Part shown: positions 10,758-21,197 of the stretch, one piece after another
How the letters are laid out: every line of letters begins with the position of its first letter
Numbering within the stretch: position 1 is the first letter of the stretch
NCBI GenBank assembly: GCA_963736355.1
Contig: CAVTOO010000002.1
Span: 434,001-498,000 of the forward strand
Source: CAVTOO01 sp963736355
Lineage (GTDB): Bacteria > Pseudomonadota > Alphaproteobacteria > Rhizobiales > Xanthobacteraceae
Length of the DNA: 64,000 bases
Direction of reading: 5' to 3'
Made by a program: the position numbers and the translations under genes
The notes under the pieces: model-generated
Told to the model about the DNA's origin: nothing
Seen by the model: the letters and a program-made list of their open reading frames with translations, nothing else
Database searches by the model: none

Positions 10758-12944
10758 TCAAAGAAAACTCTGCGGGTCGATATCGACTTCGACCTTGAGG
10801 CTGCCTTTGGTCTTCGGCGCGGACGCCATCCAGCGCCGCATATAGGCCGACAGGTCGTAGCCGCGCACCGCCTTGATCAGAATGCGAAAGCGATACCGTC
10901 CGCGCACCACCGCGAGCGGCGCCTCCGCCGGCCCGAGCACCTGAACCTCTTCCTGGTGTGGGGATAGCGCCGCAAGCTTGCGCGCGTAGCCTTCCGCATC
11001 GGCGCGATCCGCCGCCGACACCACAATCGCAGCCAGCCGCCCGAACGGCGGATAATGCGTGCGCTCGCGCGCGCCGATCTCGCTTTCGTAAAACGCCTCG
11101 CGGTCGCAGGCGACCAGCGCCTGGATCACCGGATGGTTGGGCTGATGCGTCTGCAGATAGCCCCTGCCCTGCCTCTCGCCTTCGGCCTGCTCGCGTCCGG
11201 CGCGACCGATCACCTGATTGAGCAATTGATAAGTGCGCTCGGCCGCGCGCGGATCGCCATTGCCGAGGCCGAGATCGGCGTCGATGACGCCGACGAGATT
11301 GAGCCGCGGAAAATGATGCCCCTTGGCGACGAGCTGCGTGCCGATGATGATATCGACGCGGCCCTCAGCCACCGCGCTCAGTTCCTCGCGCATCTTTTCG
11401 ACCGAGGTGATGAGATCGCTGGACAGCACCATGCTGCGCGCATTCGGAAACTGCGCGGCGACTTCTTCTTCCAGCCGCTCGACACCCGGACCGCAGGCGA
11501 CCAGCGAATCCTGCGCCGAACAATGCGGGCACACATTCGGCCGCGGCATGGAGAAGCCGCAGTGATGGCACACCAGCCGCTGGCGGAAACGATGATCGAC
11601 CAGCCAGGCGTCGCAGGCCGAACACGCAAAGCGATGGCCGCAGCCGCGGCAGAGCGTCAGCGGCGCATAGCCGCGCCGGTTGAGAAACAACAGCGCCTGC
11701 TCGCCGCGCTCGACGGCTTGCGTCACCGCCTCGACCAGACGCGGCGCGATAAAGCGGCCGCGCGGCGGGCCTTCGCGCGTCAGATCGATCGCCTCGATAT
11801 GCGGCATCTGCGCGCCGCCGAAGCGCTGCGGCAACGCGATGCGCTGATAGCGTCCGCGCCGCGCATTGACTTCGGTCTCCACCGACGGCGTGGCTGAGGA
11901 CAGCACCACCGGAATTTTCGCGATGTGGCCGCGCACCACCGCCATGTCGCGGGCGTGGTAATGCACGCCTTCGCTTTGCTTGTAGGCGCCGTCATGCTCT
12001 TCATCGACAACGATCAGGCCCAGATCGGCGTAAGGCAGAAACAGCGCCGAGCGCGCGCCGACAATGACCTGCGTCTTGTTCTCGGCGACCGCGAGCCAGT
12101 TGCGTGCGCGCTTGCGCGGCGTCAGTTCCGAATGCCACTCCGCCGGACGCTCGCCGAAGCGCGCTGCAAAGCGATCGAGAAACGCGCCCGTCAGCGCGAT
12201 CTCCGGCATGAGAATGAGCGCCTGCCGTCCGCGGCGGATCGTCTCCGCCACCGCCTCGAAATAGACTTCCGTTTTGCCCGAGCCCGTCACGCCGTCGAGC
12301 AGCGCGACCTGATATTTGCCGGCGCTGACCAGCGCGCGCATCTGCTCCGCAGACACATGCTGCTCCGGCGAAAAATCAGTCGGTGCGAAATCCGGATCGG
12401 GCCGGCGCGCCACCGGGTCCGGCGGCAGGACAATCGTCTCCAGCGTGCCTTCGTCGATCAGGCCGTCGATGACGCCGATGGAGACGCCCGCCTCCTGCGC
12501 CGCTTCGCTCTTCAGCCGCAGCGGACCGTCGCGCAACAGCGAGATCACCCGCGACCGCGCCGGCGTCATGCGCTTCGGCGCAGGCCCTGCGAGCCGCACG
12601 CCGGTGCGCAGCCGCTCGGGGCCGAGATTTTCGCCCATGCGCAACGTCATGCGCAGCACCATGCCGCGCGACGACAGCGTGTAGCCGGCGACCCAATCGA
12701 CGAAGCTGCGCAGTTCCTCGCGCAAAGGCGGCACGTCGATCTTGTCGGCGACATCTTTCAGGCGGTTATGCAGGCGCGGCTCGGGCGTCGCATTGTCGGC
12801 CCAGACCACGGCCGTGATCTCGCGCGCGCCGAGCGGCACGCTCACCACATCGCCCGGCGCAAGCTCCATCCCCTCCGGCACGCGGTAGGAATAAGGCTGG
12901 TCGAGCGCCAGCGGCGCAAGAACATCGACAAAGCGGGAAGCCAT
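10758..12944 (-). CDS. priA: Primosomal protein N' (replication restart helicase PriA)
   Basis: An intact 728-residue 3'-to-5' superfamily 2 helicase that restarts stalled replication forks. The N-terminal DNA-binding region (SRFVDVLAPLALDQPYSYRV) is followed by the P-loop GVTGSGKTEVYF near residue 230, the DEEH box (VVDEEHDGAYKQSEGVHYHA) and a zinc-binding insert with CRGCG, CSACD, CHHCG and CPHC pairs. The C-terminal helicase lobe includes IIGTQLVAKGHHFP and QVIGRAGR. A longer open frame runs upstream to 13154, but the conserved protein begins at MASRF and the extension overlaps xerC, so I use 12944. Confidence 0.97.
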   Translation of the reverse strand: MASRFVDVLAPLALDQPYSYRVPEGMELAPGDVVSVPLGAREITAVVWADNATPEPRLHNRLKDVADKIDVPPLREELRSFVDWVAGYTLSSRGMVLRMTLRMGENLGPERLRTGVRLAGPAPKRMTPARSRVISLLRDGPLRLKSEAAQEAGVSIGVIDGLIDEGTLETIVLPPDPVARRPDPDFAPTDFSPEQHVSAEQMRALVSAGKYQVALLDGVTGSGKTEVYFEAVAETIRRGRQALILMPEIALTGAFLDRFAARFGERPAEWHSELTPRKRARNWLAVAENKTQVIVGARSALFLPYADLGLIVVDEEHDGAYKQSEGVHYHARDMAVVRGHIAKIPVVLSSATPSVETEVNARRGRYQRIALPQRFGGAQMPHIEAIDLTREGPPRGRFIAPRLVEAVTQAVERGEQALLFLNRRGYAPLTLCRGCGHRFACSACDAWLVDHRFRQRLVCHHCGFSMPRPNVCPHCSAQDSLVACGPGVERLEEEVAAQFPNARSMVLSSDLITSVEKMREELSAVAEGRVDIIIGTQLVAKGHHFPRLNLVGVIDADLGLGNGDPRAAERTYQLLNQVIGRAGREQAEGERQGRGYLQTHQPNHPVIQALVACDREAFYESEIGARERTHYPPFGRLAAIVVSAADRADAEGYARKLAALSPHQEEVQVLGPAEAPLAVVRGRYRFRILIKAVRGYDLSAYMRRWMASAPKTKGSLKVEVDIDPQSFL

Positions 12945-13026
12945 GTTTGCTTGGGGCAAATCCGAATTAACAGACGGTGAAGGAAGGGGGTGCGATAACA
13001 CATCTCCTGTCAAGCGCGGAACCACG

Positions 13027-14029
13027 ATGGCCAAAAAGCCCGCCAAAGCGGACATCAAGGCGAGCATCGAGACGGACGGCGATGCGTCGCCGCTGCCCTG
13101 TGCTGCGCCGGACCTGATGGCCGAATGGGCGCGCTGGGTGCGCCATCTCGGCACCGAGCGCCGCCTGTCGCCGAAGACGCTGGAAGCCTATCAGCGCGAC
13201 CTGCGCCAGTGCCTCGTTTTCCTCGCCGATCATTGGGGCGAGCGCGTGACCTTGCAACGCCTCGCTGCCACCGAGCCGACCGACATCCGCGCCTTCCTCG
13301 CCATGCGCCGCGCCGATTCCATCGGCAGCCGTTCGCTGATGCGCGCGCTGGCATCGCTCCGATCGTTCGCACGGTTTCTTGAAAGCGAAGGCAAGGGAAA
13401 AGTCGGCGCCTTCGTCGCCATCCGCGCGCCGAAAGTCGGCAAGACATTGCCGAAACCGCTCACGATCAGTTCGGCGCGGCAGATGACGGATACCGCCCTG
13501 CGCGCCGGTGAAGATCGCGAGGCGTGGATTCTCACGCGCGACGCCGCCGTGCTTGCGCTGCTCTATGGGTCTGGCCTGCGTATCTCCGAGGCGCTCGGCC
13601 TCAAGCGTGGCGAAGTCCCCGCGCCCGGCACGGGCGATGTCATCACCGTCACCGGCAAAGGCAACAAGGCGCGCATGGTGCCGGTGCTCGCCACCGTGCT
13701 GCAATCCATCGCCGATTATGTCGCTGCCTGTCCCTACAATCTGCCCGACAACGGACCCTTGTTCGTCGGCGCCAAGGGCGGACCGCTTAAGTCCGCGCAT
13801 CATTCAACTGGCGATGGCGCAGCTGCGCGGTGCGCTCGGCCTGCCGGATTCAGCGACGCCGCATGCGCTGCGGCACTCCTTCGCCACGCATCTTCTGGCC
13901 AAGGGCGGCGATCTGCGCGCGATCCAGGAATTGCTCGGCCACGCTTCGCTCTCGACGACGCAGATCTACACCGCCGTCGATACCGAGCGCCTGCTCGACG
14001 TTTACAAGAGCGCACATCCAAGGGCGTGA
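13027..14029 (+). CDS. xerC: Tyrosine recombinase XerC (frameshifted)
   Basis: A XerC/XerD-type site-specific recombinase that resolves chromosome dimers at dif. The N-terminal SAM-like core-binding domain (HLGTERRLSPKTLEAYQRDL) is followed by the catalytic domain with Arg in LLYGSGLRISEALGL, Lys in GKGNKARMVPV, the HxxR motif in TPHALRHSFATHLL, His in LLGHASLSTTQIY and the nucleophile Tyr in IYTAVD. One extra base near 13791 breaks the frame. The gene diverges from priA with an 82-bp gap; this priA/xerC pairing near the atp genes is common in Hyphomicrobiales, which supports XerC rather than an integrase. Confidence 0.92.
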
Positions 14030-14035
14030 CTCGTT

Positions 14036-14126
14036 CCTCATGGTGAGGAGCACGGCTCTTGCCGCGCGTCTCGAACCATGAGGTGCTTATCCTTCGAACG
14101 CCGGCATCCACTTCTCGGGATGAGGC
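14036..14126. repeat. Palindromic intergenic repeat, family C (copy 2)
   Basis: It starts cctcatggtgaggagcacgg and continues gccgcgcgtctcgaaccatgagg, the reverse orientation of the right half of the copy at 10651. A degenerate tail follows (gcttatccttcgaacgccgg ... gggatgaggc). Like copy 1 it sits at a convergent gene junction (xerC and the cysteine synthase gene). Confidence 0.8.
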
Positions 14127-14141
14127 ACCAGGCATGCTCGC

Positions 14142-15641
14142 CTATCTCGGATGCAGCCACTTCGGCAGAAATGAATACGCGTTCGCGCCGTCCGGCTTGT
14201 GGAAGGCGATGCCGTTCTCACGCAGCATTTTTTCAAGCCGCCCGTCATTGAACGCGTCGAAGGTTTCGGTGCAGCCGCCGATGTGCTCGCCGCCGACGAA
14301 GATCTGCGGAATGGTCGGAGACTTGATCGTCACCTTCAGCACATTGCGCAACTGACCGCCCCAGTTCTCTTTCTGGTATTCGGCCGAATCCAGATCGATC
14401 GACGCGATAGGGAATATCGAACTCGCGAAACAGTTTGCGCACCGACCAGCAGAACTCGCACCATTCGAGCGCAAACATCACCACGGGCTGTTCCGGGTCG
14501 CTGATCGCCTTCGCGACGAAGGCTTCTGCCTTTGGAGTCAGCGCAGGCGGCGGCGCGGTCTCGGCCGGCGCAGGCTGCGGCTGGGATTTGACGTCGAAAC
14601 GATAGCGCGGCGTCGATTGCGCGATGGCGATTTCGTCCGCCGTCATGTCCGACTGAGATGTCCTCGAACAGCGGCGTCGAGAGATAGCGCTCGCCGGTAT
14701 CCGGCAGCATGCAAAGAATGTTTGCGCCTTTCGGCGCGCGCGCAGCGACGTCGAGCGCGGCGGCCAGCGTCGCGCCGCTGGAGATGCCGGCGAAGATGCC
14801 TTCCTTCTGCGCCAGTTCGCGCGACAGCCGCAGCGCATCGGCGCCCTTCACCGGCACGATCTCATCGATCAGCCCGGCATCGACGGCGTCCTCGGCGAGC
14901 TTCGGAATGAAATCCGGCGTCCAGCCCTGCATCAGGTGCGGACGGAAGAACGGATGGCTCTCGCTCGGCGTGCCGTCGGCCGCCGCGTGCCTGGCGAACG
15001 CCGCTGCCGAGGATCGGAGAATTGTCGGGCTCGCAGGCGATGATCTTCGTGTCCGGCGCTGCGCTCTTGCAGCACGCGCGCGACGCCCTTCAGCGTTCCG
15101 CCGGTGCCCATTCCGGTCACCCAGTAATCGAGCGGCACATCGCTGAAGTCGTCGAGGATCTCGACCGCCGTCGTGCGCGAATGAATGTCGGGATTGGCTT
15201 CGTTCTCGAACTGCCGGCGTCAGAAACCAGCCGTGCGCCTGCGCCAGCTCAACCGCCTTGGCCAGCATGCCGGTGCCCTTCTCGGACGCCGGCGTCAGCA
15301 CCACCTTCGCGCCGAGAAAGCGCATCAGCCGGCGCCGTTCGATCGCAAAAATTCTCCGCCATCGTCACGACCAGCGGATAGCCCTTTTGCGCGCACACCA
15401 TGGCCAGGCCGATGCCGGTGTTGCCGCTCGTCGCCTCGATGACGGTCTGCCCGGGCTTCAGCGCGCCGCTGCGTTCGGCCGCCTCGATGACGCCGAGCGC
15501 CAGGCGGTCCTTGACCGAGCCCATCGGATTGAAGGCTTCGACCTTGACGAACAGATTGACGTGCGCGGGCGCAAGTTTGTTGATCCGCACGACGGGCGTG
15601 CCACCGATCGTATCGAGGATGGTTTCAAATCGTTTGCGCAT
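14142..15641 (-). CDS. cysK: Cysteine synthase A fused to a C-terminal glutaredoxin-like domain (frameshifted)
   Basis: The N-terminal two thirds are an O-acetylserine sulfhydrylase, a PLP enzyme making cysteine. It shows DTIGGTPVVRINKLAP, NPMGSVKDRLAL with the PLP lysine, EATSGNTGIGLAMVCA, TGMGTGGTLKGVARVL and ISSGATLAAALDVA. After the usual end (ERYLSTPLFEDIS then STPRYRF) a Pro/Ala-rich linker leads, with no stop between, into a glutaredoxin-like domain with the active site CEFC, the cis-Pro segment PTIPQIFVGGEHIGG and a C-terminal helix. Several single-base indels (near 15345, 15210, 15060, 15005, 14660 and 14410) shift the frame. The linker is read in one frame from the synthase end into the CxxC motif, so the fusion does not depend on a doubtful junction. 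The start is MRKRFETIL at 15641; the total is about 499 codons. Confidence 0.85.
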
Positions 15642-15782
15642 CGCTCACTCCCTTGCCCGGTTCAGTCCAATGGCTCAGGCCGGACCGGTCCCGAACACTT
15701 GGACAAGCAAGGCGCCGCGCCGGTTCACGTCTTTTCGACCCTGCCGGACAGTTGCGCCGGAAAACGCAGCGATGAGAGGCGA

Positions 15783-16322
15783 TTAGACGGATTTTGTCCG
15801 CCGCACCCGCTCGCGGATGAAGCGGACAATCCGCAGCGTGTTGCCCTCGCCAAGAATGCGCGCTTTCAGATCGCGCATCAATTCGCGGGCGCGCACGATG
15901 TATGGGTCGGCCATGGCGTGCGCCCAGGCAAGCCCGGCCAGCACTGTCTCGTAGCACCAGCGAAACCACGCCATCTGCAGCAGCTTCGGCTTGGTCGCAT
16001 CGAAGATGAACGCGGCAACGCCGACACCGGCGAGTTTGGCCAGCACCAGCGTACTCAGCGCGAGAACCCAGTGGCCATGCGCGAGCAGCCACAGGCCCGC
16101 GATCTTGATCGGAAACAGCACGATCGGCGGCACGACAAAGACGATCAGCGTGGCCGGCGGCGACAGCACTTCGATCCGCGCGACGATCCACGCCTTGAAG
16201 GCGCGCAGCGGCACGAGCGCGACAAGGCGCTCGACCACGGGCTCGAGCTTCTCCCACAGCCACGCCTCGAAGATGAAGACGAGCGCGAGCGCGATCCAGA
16301 GCGGTTTCAACAGCCGTTTCAT
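15783..16322 (-). CDS. Conserved hypothetical membrane protein
   Basis: An intact protein of 179 residues when started at MKRLLKPLWIALALVF; an upstream ATG at 16364 would add 14 unlikely residues. It has three hydrophobic segments: about residues 5-22, 57-75 and 80-105. The middle segment is rich in Pro and Val, and a basic C-terminal helix follows (ARELMRDLKARILG, then FIRERVRRTK). I do not recognise the family. It stands between the cysteine synthase and an ABC exporter on the same strand, 57 bases after the exporter, so co-transcription is possible. Confidence 0.6.
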   Translation of the reverse strand: MKRLLKPLWIALALVFIFEAWLWEKLEPVVERLVALVPLRAFKAWIVARIEVLSPPATLIVFVVPPIVLFPIKIAGLWLLAHGHWVLALSTLVLAKLAGVGVAAFIFDATKPKLLQMAWFRWCYETVLAGLAWAHAMADPYIVRARELMRDLKARILGEGNTLRIVRFIRERVRRTKSV

Positions 16323-16379
16323 GACACCACTCTTGAACGCCCAGAGGCCCGGATCAAGGGTCAAACTGCTGCAAGATCG

Positions 16380-18205
16380 CTATTCCGCCGCGCTGACCTG
16401 CATTGTGCCGGATTCGTCGTCGATCAGATCGCCGGTCTGCCGCTCGAACAATTGCCGGTAGATGCCGCCGCTTCGGCGCAGCAGCGCGTCATGCGTGCCC
16501 TCCTCGACGATCCGGCCATGGTCGAACACCAGGATGCGGTCGAGCGCGCGCACCGTGGACAGCCGGTGGGCGATGACGATCGCGGTGCGTCCGTCCATCA
16601 ATCGTGCCATCGCCTGCTGGATCAGCGCCTCGAACTCCGAATCGAGGCTCGATGTCGCCTCGTCCAGAATGAGGATCGGCGCATCCGCCAGGAACGCGCG
16701 CGCCAGCGCCACGCGCTGACGTTCGCCGCCCGACAGCTTCACGCCGCGCTCGCCGACCAGCGTATTGTAGCCGCGCGACTGGCTCGCGATGAAGTCATGC
16801 GCGTTGGCAAGCATCGCCGCCTGTTCGATCTGCGCCTGCGTCGCGCCGGGACGGCCATAGGCGATGTTATCGGCGAGCGAGCGGTGAAACAGGATCGGCT
16901 CCTGCTGCACGAGCGCGATCTGGCTGCGCAGCGAACGCTGCGTCGCCTTCGCCACATCCTGCCCGTCGATGGTGACGCGTCCGCCATTCACGTCATAGAG
17001 CCGCTGGATCAGCTTGACGAAGGTCGTCTTGCCGGAACCCGAGCGGCCGACGAGACCGACGCGCTCGCCGGGACGGATCGCCACCGACAAGCCGTTGTAG
17101 AGCGGCGTTGTGTGGCCGCCGTAATGGAACGTCACGTTCTCGAACGCGATGCCGCCGCCGCTCACCTTCAGCGACGTCGCATCGGGCGCATCGACAAGAC
17201 TGATCGCCTCGTCGTGAATGGCGACAAGCTCTTCCATGTCGTTGACCGAGCGCTGCAGGTGATTCACCTGCTGGCCGATGTCACGCAGATAGGCATGGAT
17301 CACGAAGTAGCTCGACAGCACATAGGCGACATCGCCGGGCGCTGGCGCGTCCGGCCATCCACATCAAAAGCGCGCCGCCGATCACCGTGGCGCGCACGCA
17401 GAGCAGCACGATCAGCTGCAGGGTCGAGGCCGTGGTGCCGCGCCGCCATGACCGGCGCACGCGCTTGCGCCACCGGGCGATGACATTGCCGAACCGCGCA
17501 TCCTCGCGCTCTTCATTGCCGAAGGATTTCACCACCGTGTTGCAGGTCAGCGCGTCGGCCAGCGTGCCGCCGATGCGCGTGTCCCATGCATTGCCGAGGC
17601 GGGCGGCCGGCGCGATATATTTCAAGGCCAGCATGACCGTCATCGTCAGATACGCGGCCGCGCCGCAGGCGACCGCGAGACCGAGCATCGGGCCAGTGGA
17701 AGCCCAGGATCACGACCGATCCGATCAGCACCGTGAAGGACGGAAACAGCGAGATCAGCAGCGTGTCGTTGAGCAGGTCGAGCGCCCACATGCCGCGCGT
17801 GACACGGCGCACCGTCGAACCTGCAAACGTATTGGCATGCCATTCCGTCGAGAAGCGCTGCACGCGCGCGAACGACTCGCGCGACACATCCGACATGATG
17901 CTCAACGTGAAGGGCACGATCGCCTGAAAGCCCACATGTCGCAGCGTAATCTGCACGACGCCGAGCGCGATGATGCAGCCGAACGCGACAAACGCAGCCT
18001 TCTGCGCGGCGGGATCCGACACGCCAAGCGCCACGGCATCGACCATGCGGCCGGCGAACACCGGCATGAACAGATCGGCCACGGTCGCGCCGAGCAAGGC
18101 GCTCATGACGCCGATCAGCAGGCCGGGATAGTTGCGCCAGTGGCGAAAGGTGAAGGGCAGTGCCACGCGGATCGCCGCGGGCCTTTGATCGCGTTTTTTC
18201 ATCAT
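16380..18205 (-). CDS. ABC exporter, fused permease and ATPase (frameshifted)
   Basis: A half-size ABC exporter of about 608 residues. The N-terminal membrane domain has several hydrophobic helices (YPGLLIGVMSALLGATVADL then FMPVFAGRM). The ATPase domain carries the Walker A motif GLVGRSGSGKTTFVKLIQR, the Q-loop VQQEPILFH, the signature KLSGGERQRVALARA, Walker B PILILDEATSSLDSE and the H-loop IVIAHRLSTVRALDRI. Two frameshifts, near 17340 and 17690, split the membrane domain. The substrate is unknown; the order TMD-NBD resembles the lipid/peptide/drug exporter class. Confidence 0.85.
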
Positions 18206-18582
18206 GACCTTGTCCGGCGGCGCTCACCGCGCAAGCCGGCCTTACGGATTTTAAAGGGCGCCGCACCGACGACGCCCAGAGATACCAATGATTTTGAAAG
18301 ACCGAGGCGACGGCTCGGCGGTCGGACAGTTACCTGGCGAAAATCAGGCTGGGCAACGAAGCATCCGATGTCTCAAAAGAGAATGTCTTAGGAGACAGTG
18401 TCGCGAGAGCCCGGTGGCGGAGTGCGAAACAAGACTGATCATGCAGTTCCTCCCCCGTTGCGTTGACGACAAGCCGTTGTAACGGCGAGTCGTTTTTCTT
18501 GCAACGAGATCGCGGCAGAATTTGGGAGTGCAGACCTCGGCCCGCGCCTTGTAACGCCCGGAAATCGCATCGAAATAAAAAG
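18206..18582. other. Intergenic gap without a supported gene
   Basis: This stretch separates the ABC exporter start from the 3' end of the MBOAT gene; both are on the minus strand. Short open frames exist on both strands but none has a plausible start site, domain or codon pattern. It should contain the exporter's promoter. I see no repeat family or strong hairpin. Confidence 0.5.
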
Positions 18583-20092
18583 TCAGAACTGAAAATAGAG
18601 GAATTCCAGGCGCTGCCACATGCCGAACAGCGCGGCCGTCAATGCCATCGCCGTCACCACGGCCCATGCGAGGCTCGGGCGCCAGGCGATCCACGATGCG
18701 GGCTCGGGCGCATGACGGAACTCGCGATAGCGGAAGATCTGCGGAACATTCGGCAATGCGACGACAAGCACGATGCCGACCGCAACCATCGCCGATGCGA
18801 GCGCAAAGGCGGTCTCCGCGCCGACGGACAGCGGCAGATCCAGAACGCGGATCACGCCATCGTGGCTGAAAAGATTAGCTTGCGCCGGAAAGCCCGCCAT
18901 CGCCTTGAGCATCGCCAGCGCGCCGGTCATGGTGTCGGCACGGAAGAACACCCAGGCGGCCACCACGCAGACGAATGTCAGCAGCCATGACGCGACCGTT
19001 GCGACCGGCGACGCGCGCGTCGCGCCGAAGCGGTCCCGCCAGAGACTGATTGATGCACAGAGATAGACGCCGTGCAGGCCGCCCCAGACGACGAAAGTCC
19101 AGCCCGCGCCGTGCCACAGCCCGCCGAGCAGCATCGTCACCATGCAGATTGACGTAGCGCCGCGGTGCGCCGCGCCGGTTGCCGCCGAGCGGGATGTAGA
19201 GATAGTCGCGCAGGAAGCGCGACAGCGTCATGTGCCAGCGCCGCCAGAACTCGATGATCGACGCCGCCTTGTAGGGCGAACGGAAATTGACCGGCAGGCG
19301 GATGCCGAACATCAGCGCGAGCCCGATCGCCATGTCGGAATAGCCGGAGAAATCGAAATAGATCTGCAAGCGTGTAGGCCAGCGTCGCAAGCCACGCCCA
19401 GGCCGTCGTGATCGCCGCCGCCGCCATCGAGATGCGCGAAAGCGGGCGATCACGAACTGCGCGAGATTGTCGGCGATCACGACCTTCTTGAACAGGCCGG
19501 CGGCGAAGATCGCGAGTGCCGCGCGCCGCCAGCACGCGCGGAACGGCCGCGACTGCGGCCGCGCTTGAATTGCGGGATCATCTCGGCGTGATGCACGAGC
19601 GGCCCGGCGATCAGATGCGGGAAGAACGAGACGAACAGCGTGTAGCTGACGATGTCGCGCTCGACCCTGCGCGCCGCGCATCACGTCGACCAGATAGGCG
19701 ATCTGCTGAAACGTGAAGAACGAAATGCCGAGCGGCAGGACGATGTCGACGAAGCCCGGCAAGGGCGTGCCCGCGAGCCACTCGACCGTATCGAGAAAGA
19801 AGTCGGCATATTTGAAATAGCCGAGCACCGCGAGATTGAGCGCGACGGCGGCGATGCCGATCGCGCGGCGGCGCGACGCATCCTCCATCAGCAAGCCGAG
19901 CGCTGAAGTTCGACCGCGATCGAGGCCACGAACAGCACCAGATAGATCGGATTCCAGGCGCCGTAGAAAATCAGCGAGGCGCGCGAGCAGCACCAGGATG
20001 CCCGCGCGCGGCGAATGCAATCGCGCCGCGGCAAAGGCGAGCGCAACCGCCGGCAGGAAATTGAAAATGAAGGTGAAGGAGGAAAACAGCAT
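18583..20092 (-). CDS. MBOAT family membrane-bound O-acyltransferase (frameshifted)
   Basis: An AlgI-like polytopic acyltransferase that moves acyl groups across or at the inner membrane for O-acetylation of a cell-surface polymer. The N-terminus (MLFSSFTFIFNFLPAVALAF) is typical. The core shows YFDFSGYSDMAIGLALMFGI, the WHMTLSRFLRDYLYIPLGGN block and the catalytic His region LLGGLWHGAGWTFVVWG. Several indels shift the frame between about 20000 and 19140; the last 186 codons are intact. It starts 11 bases after the SGNH-type gene, its likely partner. Confidence 0.85.
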
Positions 20093-20103
20093 GCGCGGAA
20101 CGG

Positions 20104-21105
20104 TTACCTGCGCAACTGATTGACGATGAAGGCGGTGTAGATCGGAACGCCCTCGATGTTGACGTGAAGCTCGTCGTAAAATTGCGCAAGACCGAGGCCC
20201 GGCACCGACTGCGCATCGATCATGTCGAAGCCGCAACGCGAGGCGGCCTCGCGGATCAATCCGGCGATCTGCGCTTCATGGGAATCCCACACGCGATCCT
20301 CGGCGCGCGCATATTTCACAGCCCAGGGCGGGATGACCACGGTCAACCTGCGAACCTTCGGAACCAGTTCGCACAGCCCGGCCAGAATCGCGGGCGTCCG
20401 CGACCCGTTCAGGTCAAACCCCTGATAGTGCGGATGACCGCTAACACGCGCGATCCAGCGCGACAGCGGCTTCTGGCCGGTAATCGGCACGAAGCCGAAA
20501 TTCCGCGGCTCCGGCGCGGTGTCGTAAGCATTCTGCGACAAGGCGAGATGCGACGCGAACGATTCGCGGATGAACCGGATCAGCGTACCGATCCGCAGCG
20601 GCAGGAAATCCCACATCAACTTGCCGACACTCTCGCGCGCAGCCACGTTCAGCGGATAGGTGTAGGCCTGGCGCGTGCCGTCGTTGAAATTGAACGGCGC
20701 AACGCTGAGCACGACATGCGCATTGCGAAAGGCATCGGGCCTCAACGTCGCAGCGCCGAGAACGGAGAGAGGATCGCCGGCTTCATAGGCGATGTTGACG
20801 GCATAGCCGCGACGCTCGCCGAGCAGGTCGGACGCGGCCACGGGATCGAAGCCATAGAGATTGCGACTTTCGCCGGCAATGATGAGGCCAGGCCGATGGC
20901 CGAGAAGCGGCAACTTCGCAGCCATCGCCTGCGGCACGTCGACATGCACGCGCTTGGCGGCGGCGAGCAGCGCCGCCAGCCCGCAGAGCCAGAGCACTGC
21001 GGTCAGCAGAAAACTGATCAGCACGAAAGCGCAGGCTCGCGGCAATCGGGCCACGGCCGACGACAGGCTTCCAGATATTGGAGAGAGAAACAGCCGCCAT
21101 GCCAT
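20104..21105 (-). CDS. SGNH/DltD-like protein, probable acyl-transfer partner of the MBOAT protein
   Basis: A 333-residue protein starting at MAWRLFLSP. It has one N-terminal transmembrane segment (about residues 22-48) and a large periplasmic domain. It shows a GESRNLYGFDP block near residue 80 resembling an SGNH block I (the Ser in GES) and a C-terminal YDELHVNIEG with the Asp..His pair expected of SGNH enzymes. Such proteins work with MBOAT acyltransferases in polysaccharide or peptidoglycan O-acetylation. The tight spacing to the MBOAT gene supports one operon. A much longer upstream frame to 21747 overlaps the extensin-like gene and is rejected. Confidence 0.7.
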   Translation of the reverse strand: MAWRLFLSPISGSLSSAVARLPRACAFVLISFLLTAVLWLCGLAALLAAAKRVHVDVPQAMAAKLPLLGHRPGLIIAGESRNLYGFDPVAASDLLGERRGYAVNIAYEAGDPLSVLGAATLRPDAFRNAHVVLSVAPFNFNDGTRQAYTYPLNVAARESVGKLMWDFLPLRIGTLIRFIRESFASHLALSQNAYDTAPEPRNFGFVPITGQKPLSRWIARVSGHPHYQGFDLNGSRTPAILAGLCELVPKVRRLTVVIPPWAVKYARAEDRVWDSHEAQIAGLIREAASRCGFDMIDAQSVPGLGLAQFYDELHVNIEGVPIYTAFIVNQLRR

Positions 21106-21197
21106 CTTCAAGCATGACCGGCGGCGACCGACAATACAGGGATTGTGAGGGGGTATGATGTTGCCGGAAAAAAAGCGGTACCGCCGCCTTTCAGGCG

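Noticed and set aside
10571..10798. 75-codon frame over the end of rlpA and the family C repeat
   Set aside because: It is made up of rlpA out of frame and the palindromic repeat; the composition is not protein-like.
12945..13154. N-terminal extension of PriA
   Set aside because: The extra 70 codons overlap the divergent xerC gene and do not resemble PriA; the conserved protein starts at MASRF.
15258..17483. 741-codon open frame on the plus strand across three minus-strand genes
   Set aside because: It is antisense to the cysteine synthase, the hypothetical membrane protein and the ABC exporter, is rich in Arg/His/Asp and has no domain. High-GC DNA often leaves such shadows open.
18288..18482. 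Small plus-strand frame in the gap before the ABC exporter
   Set aside because: It is Arg/Cys/Gly-rich, without a ribosome binding site, signal or domain.
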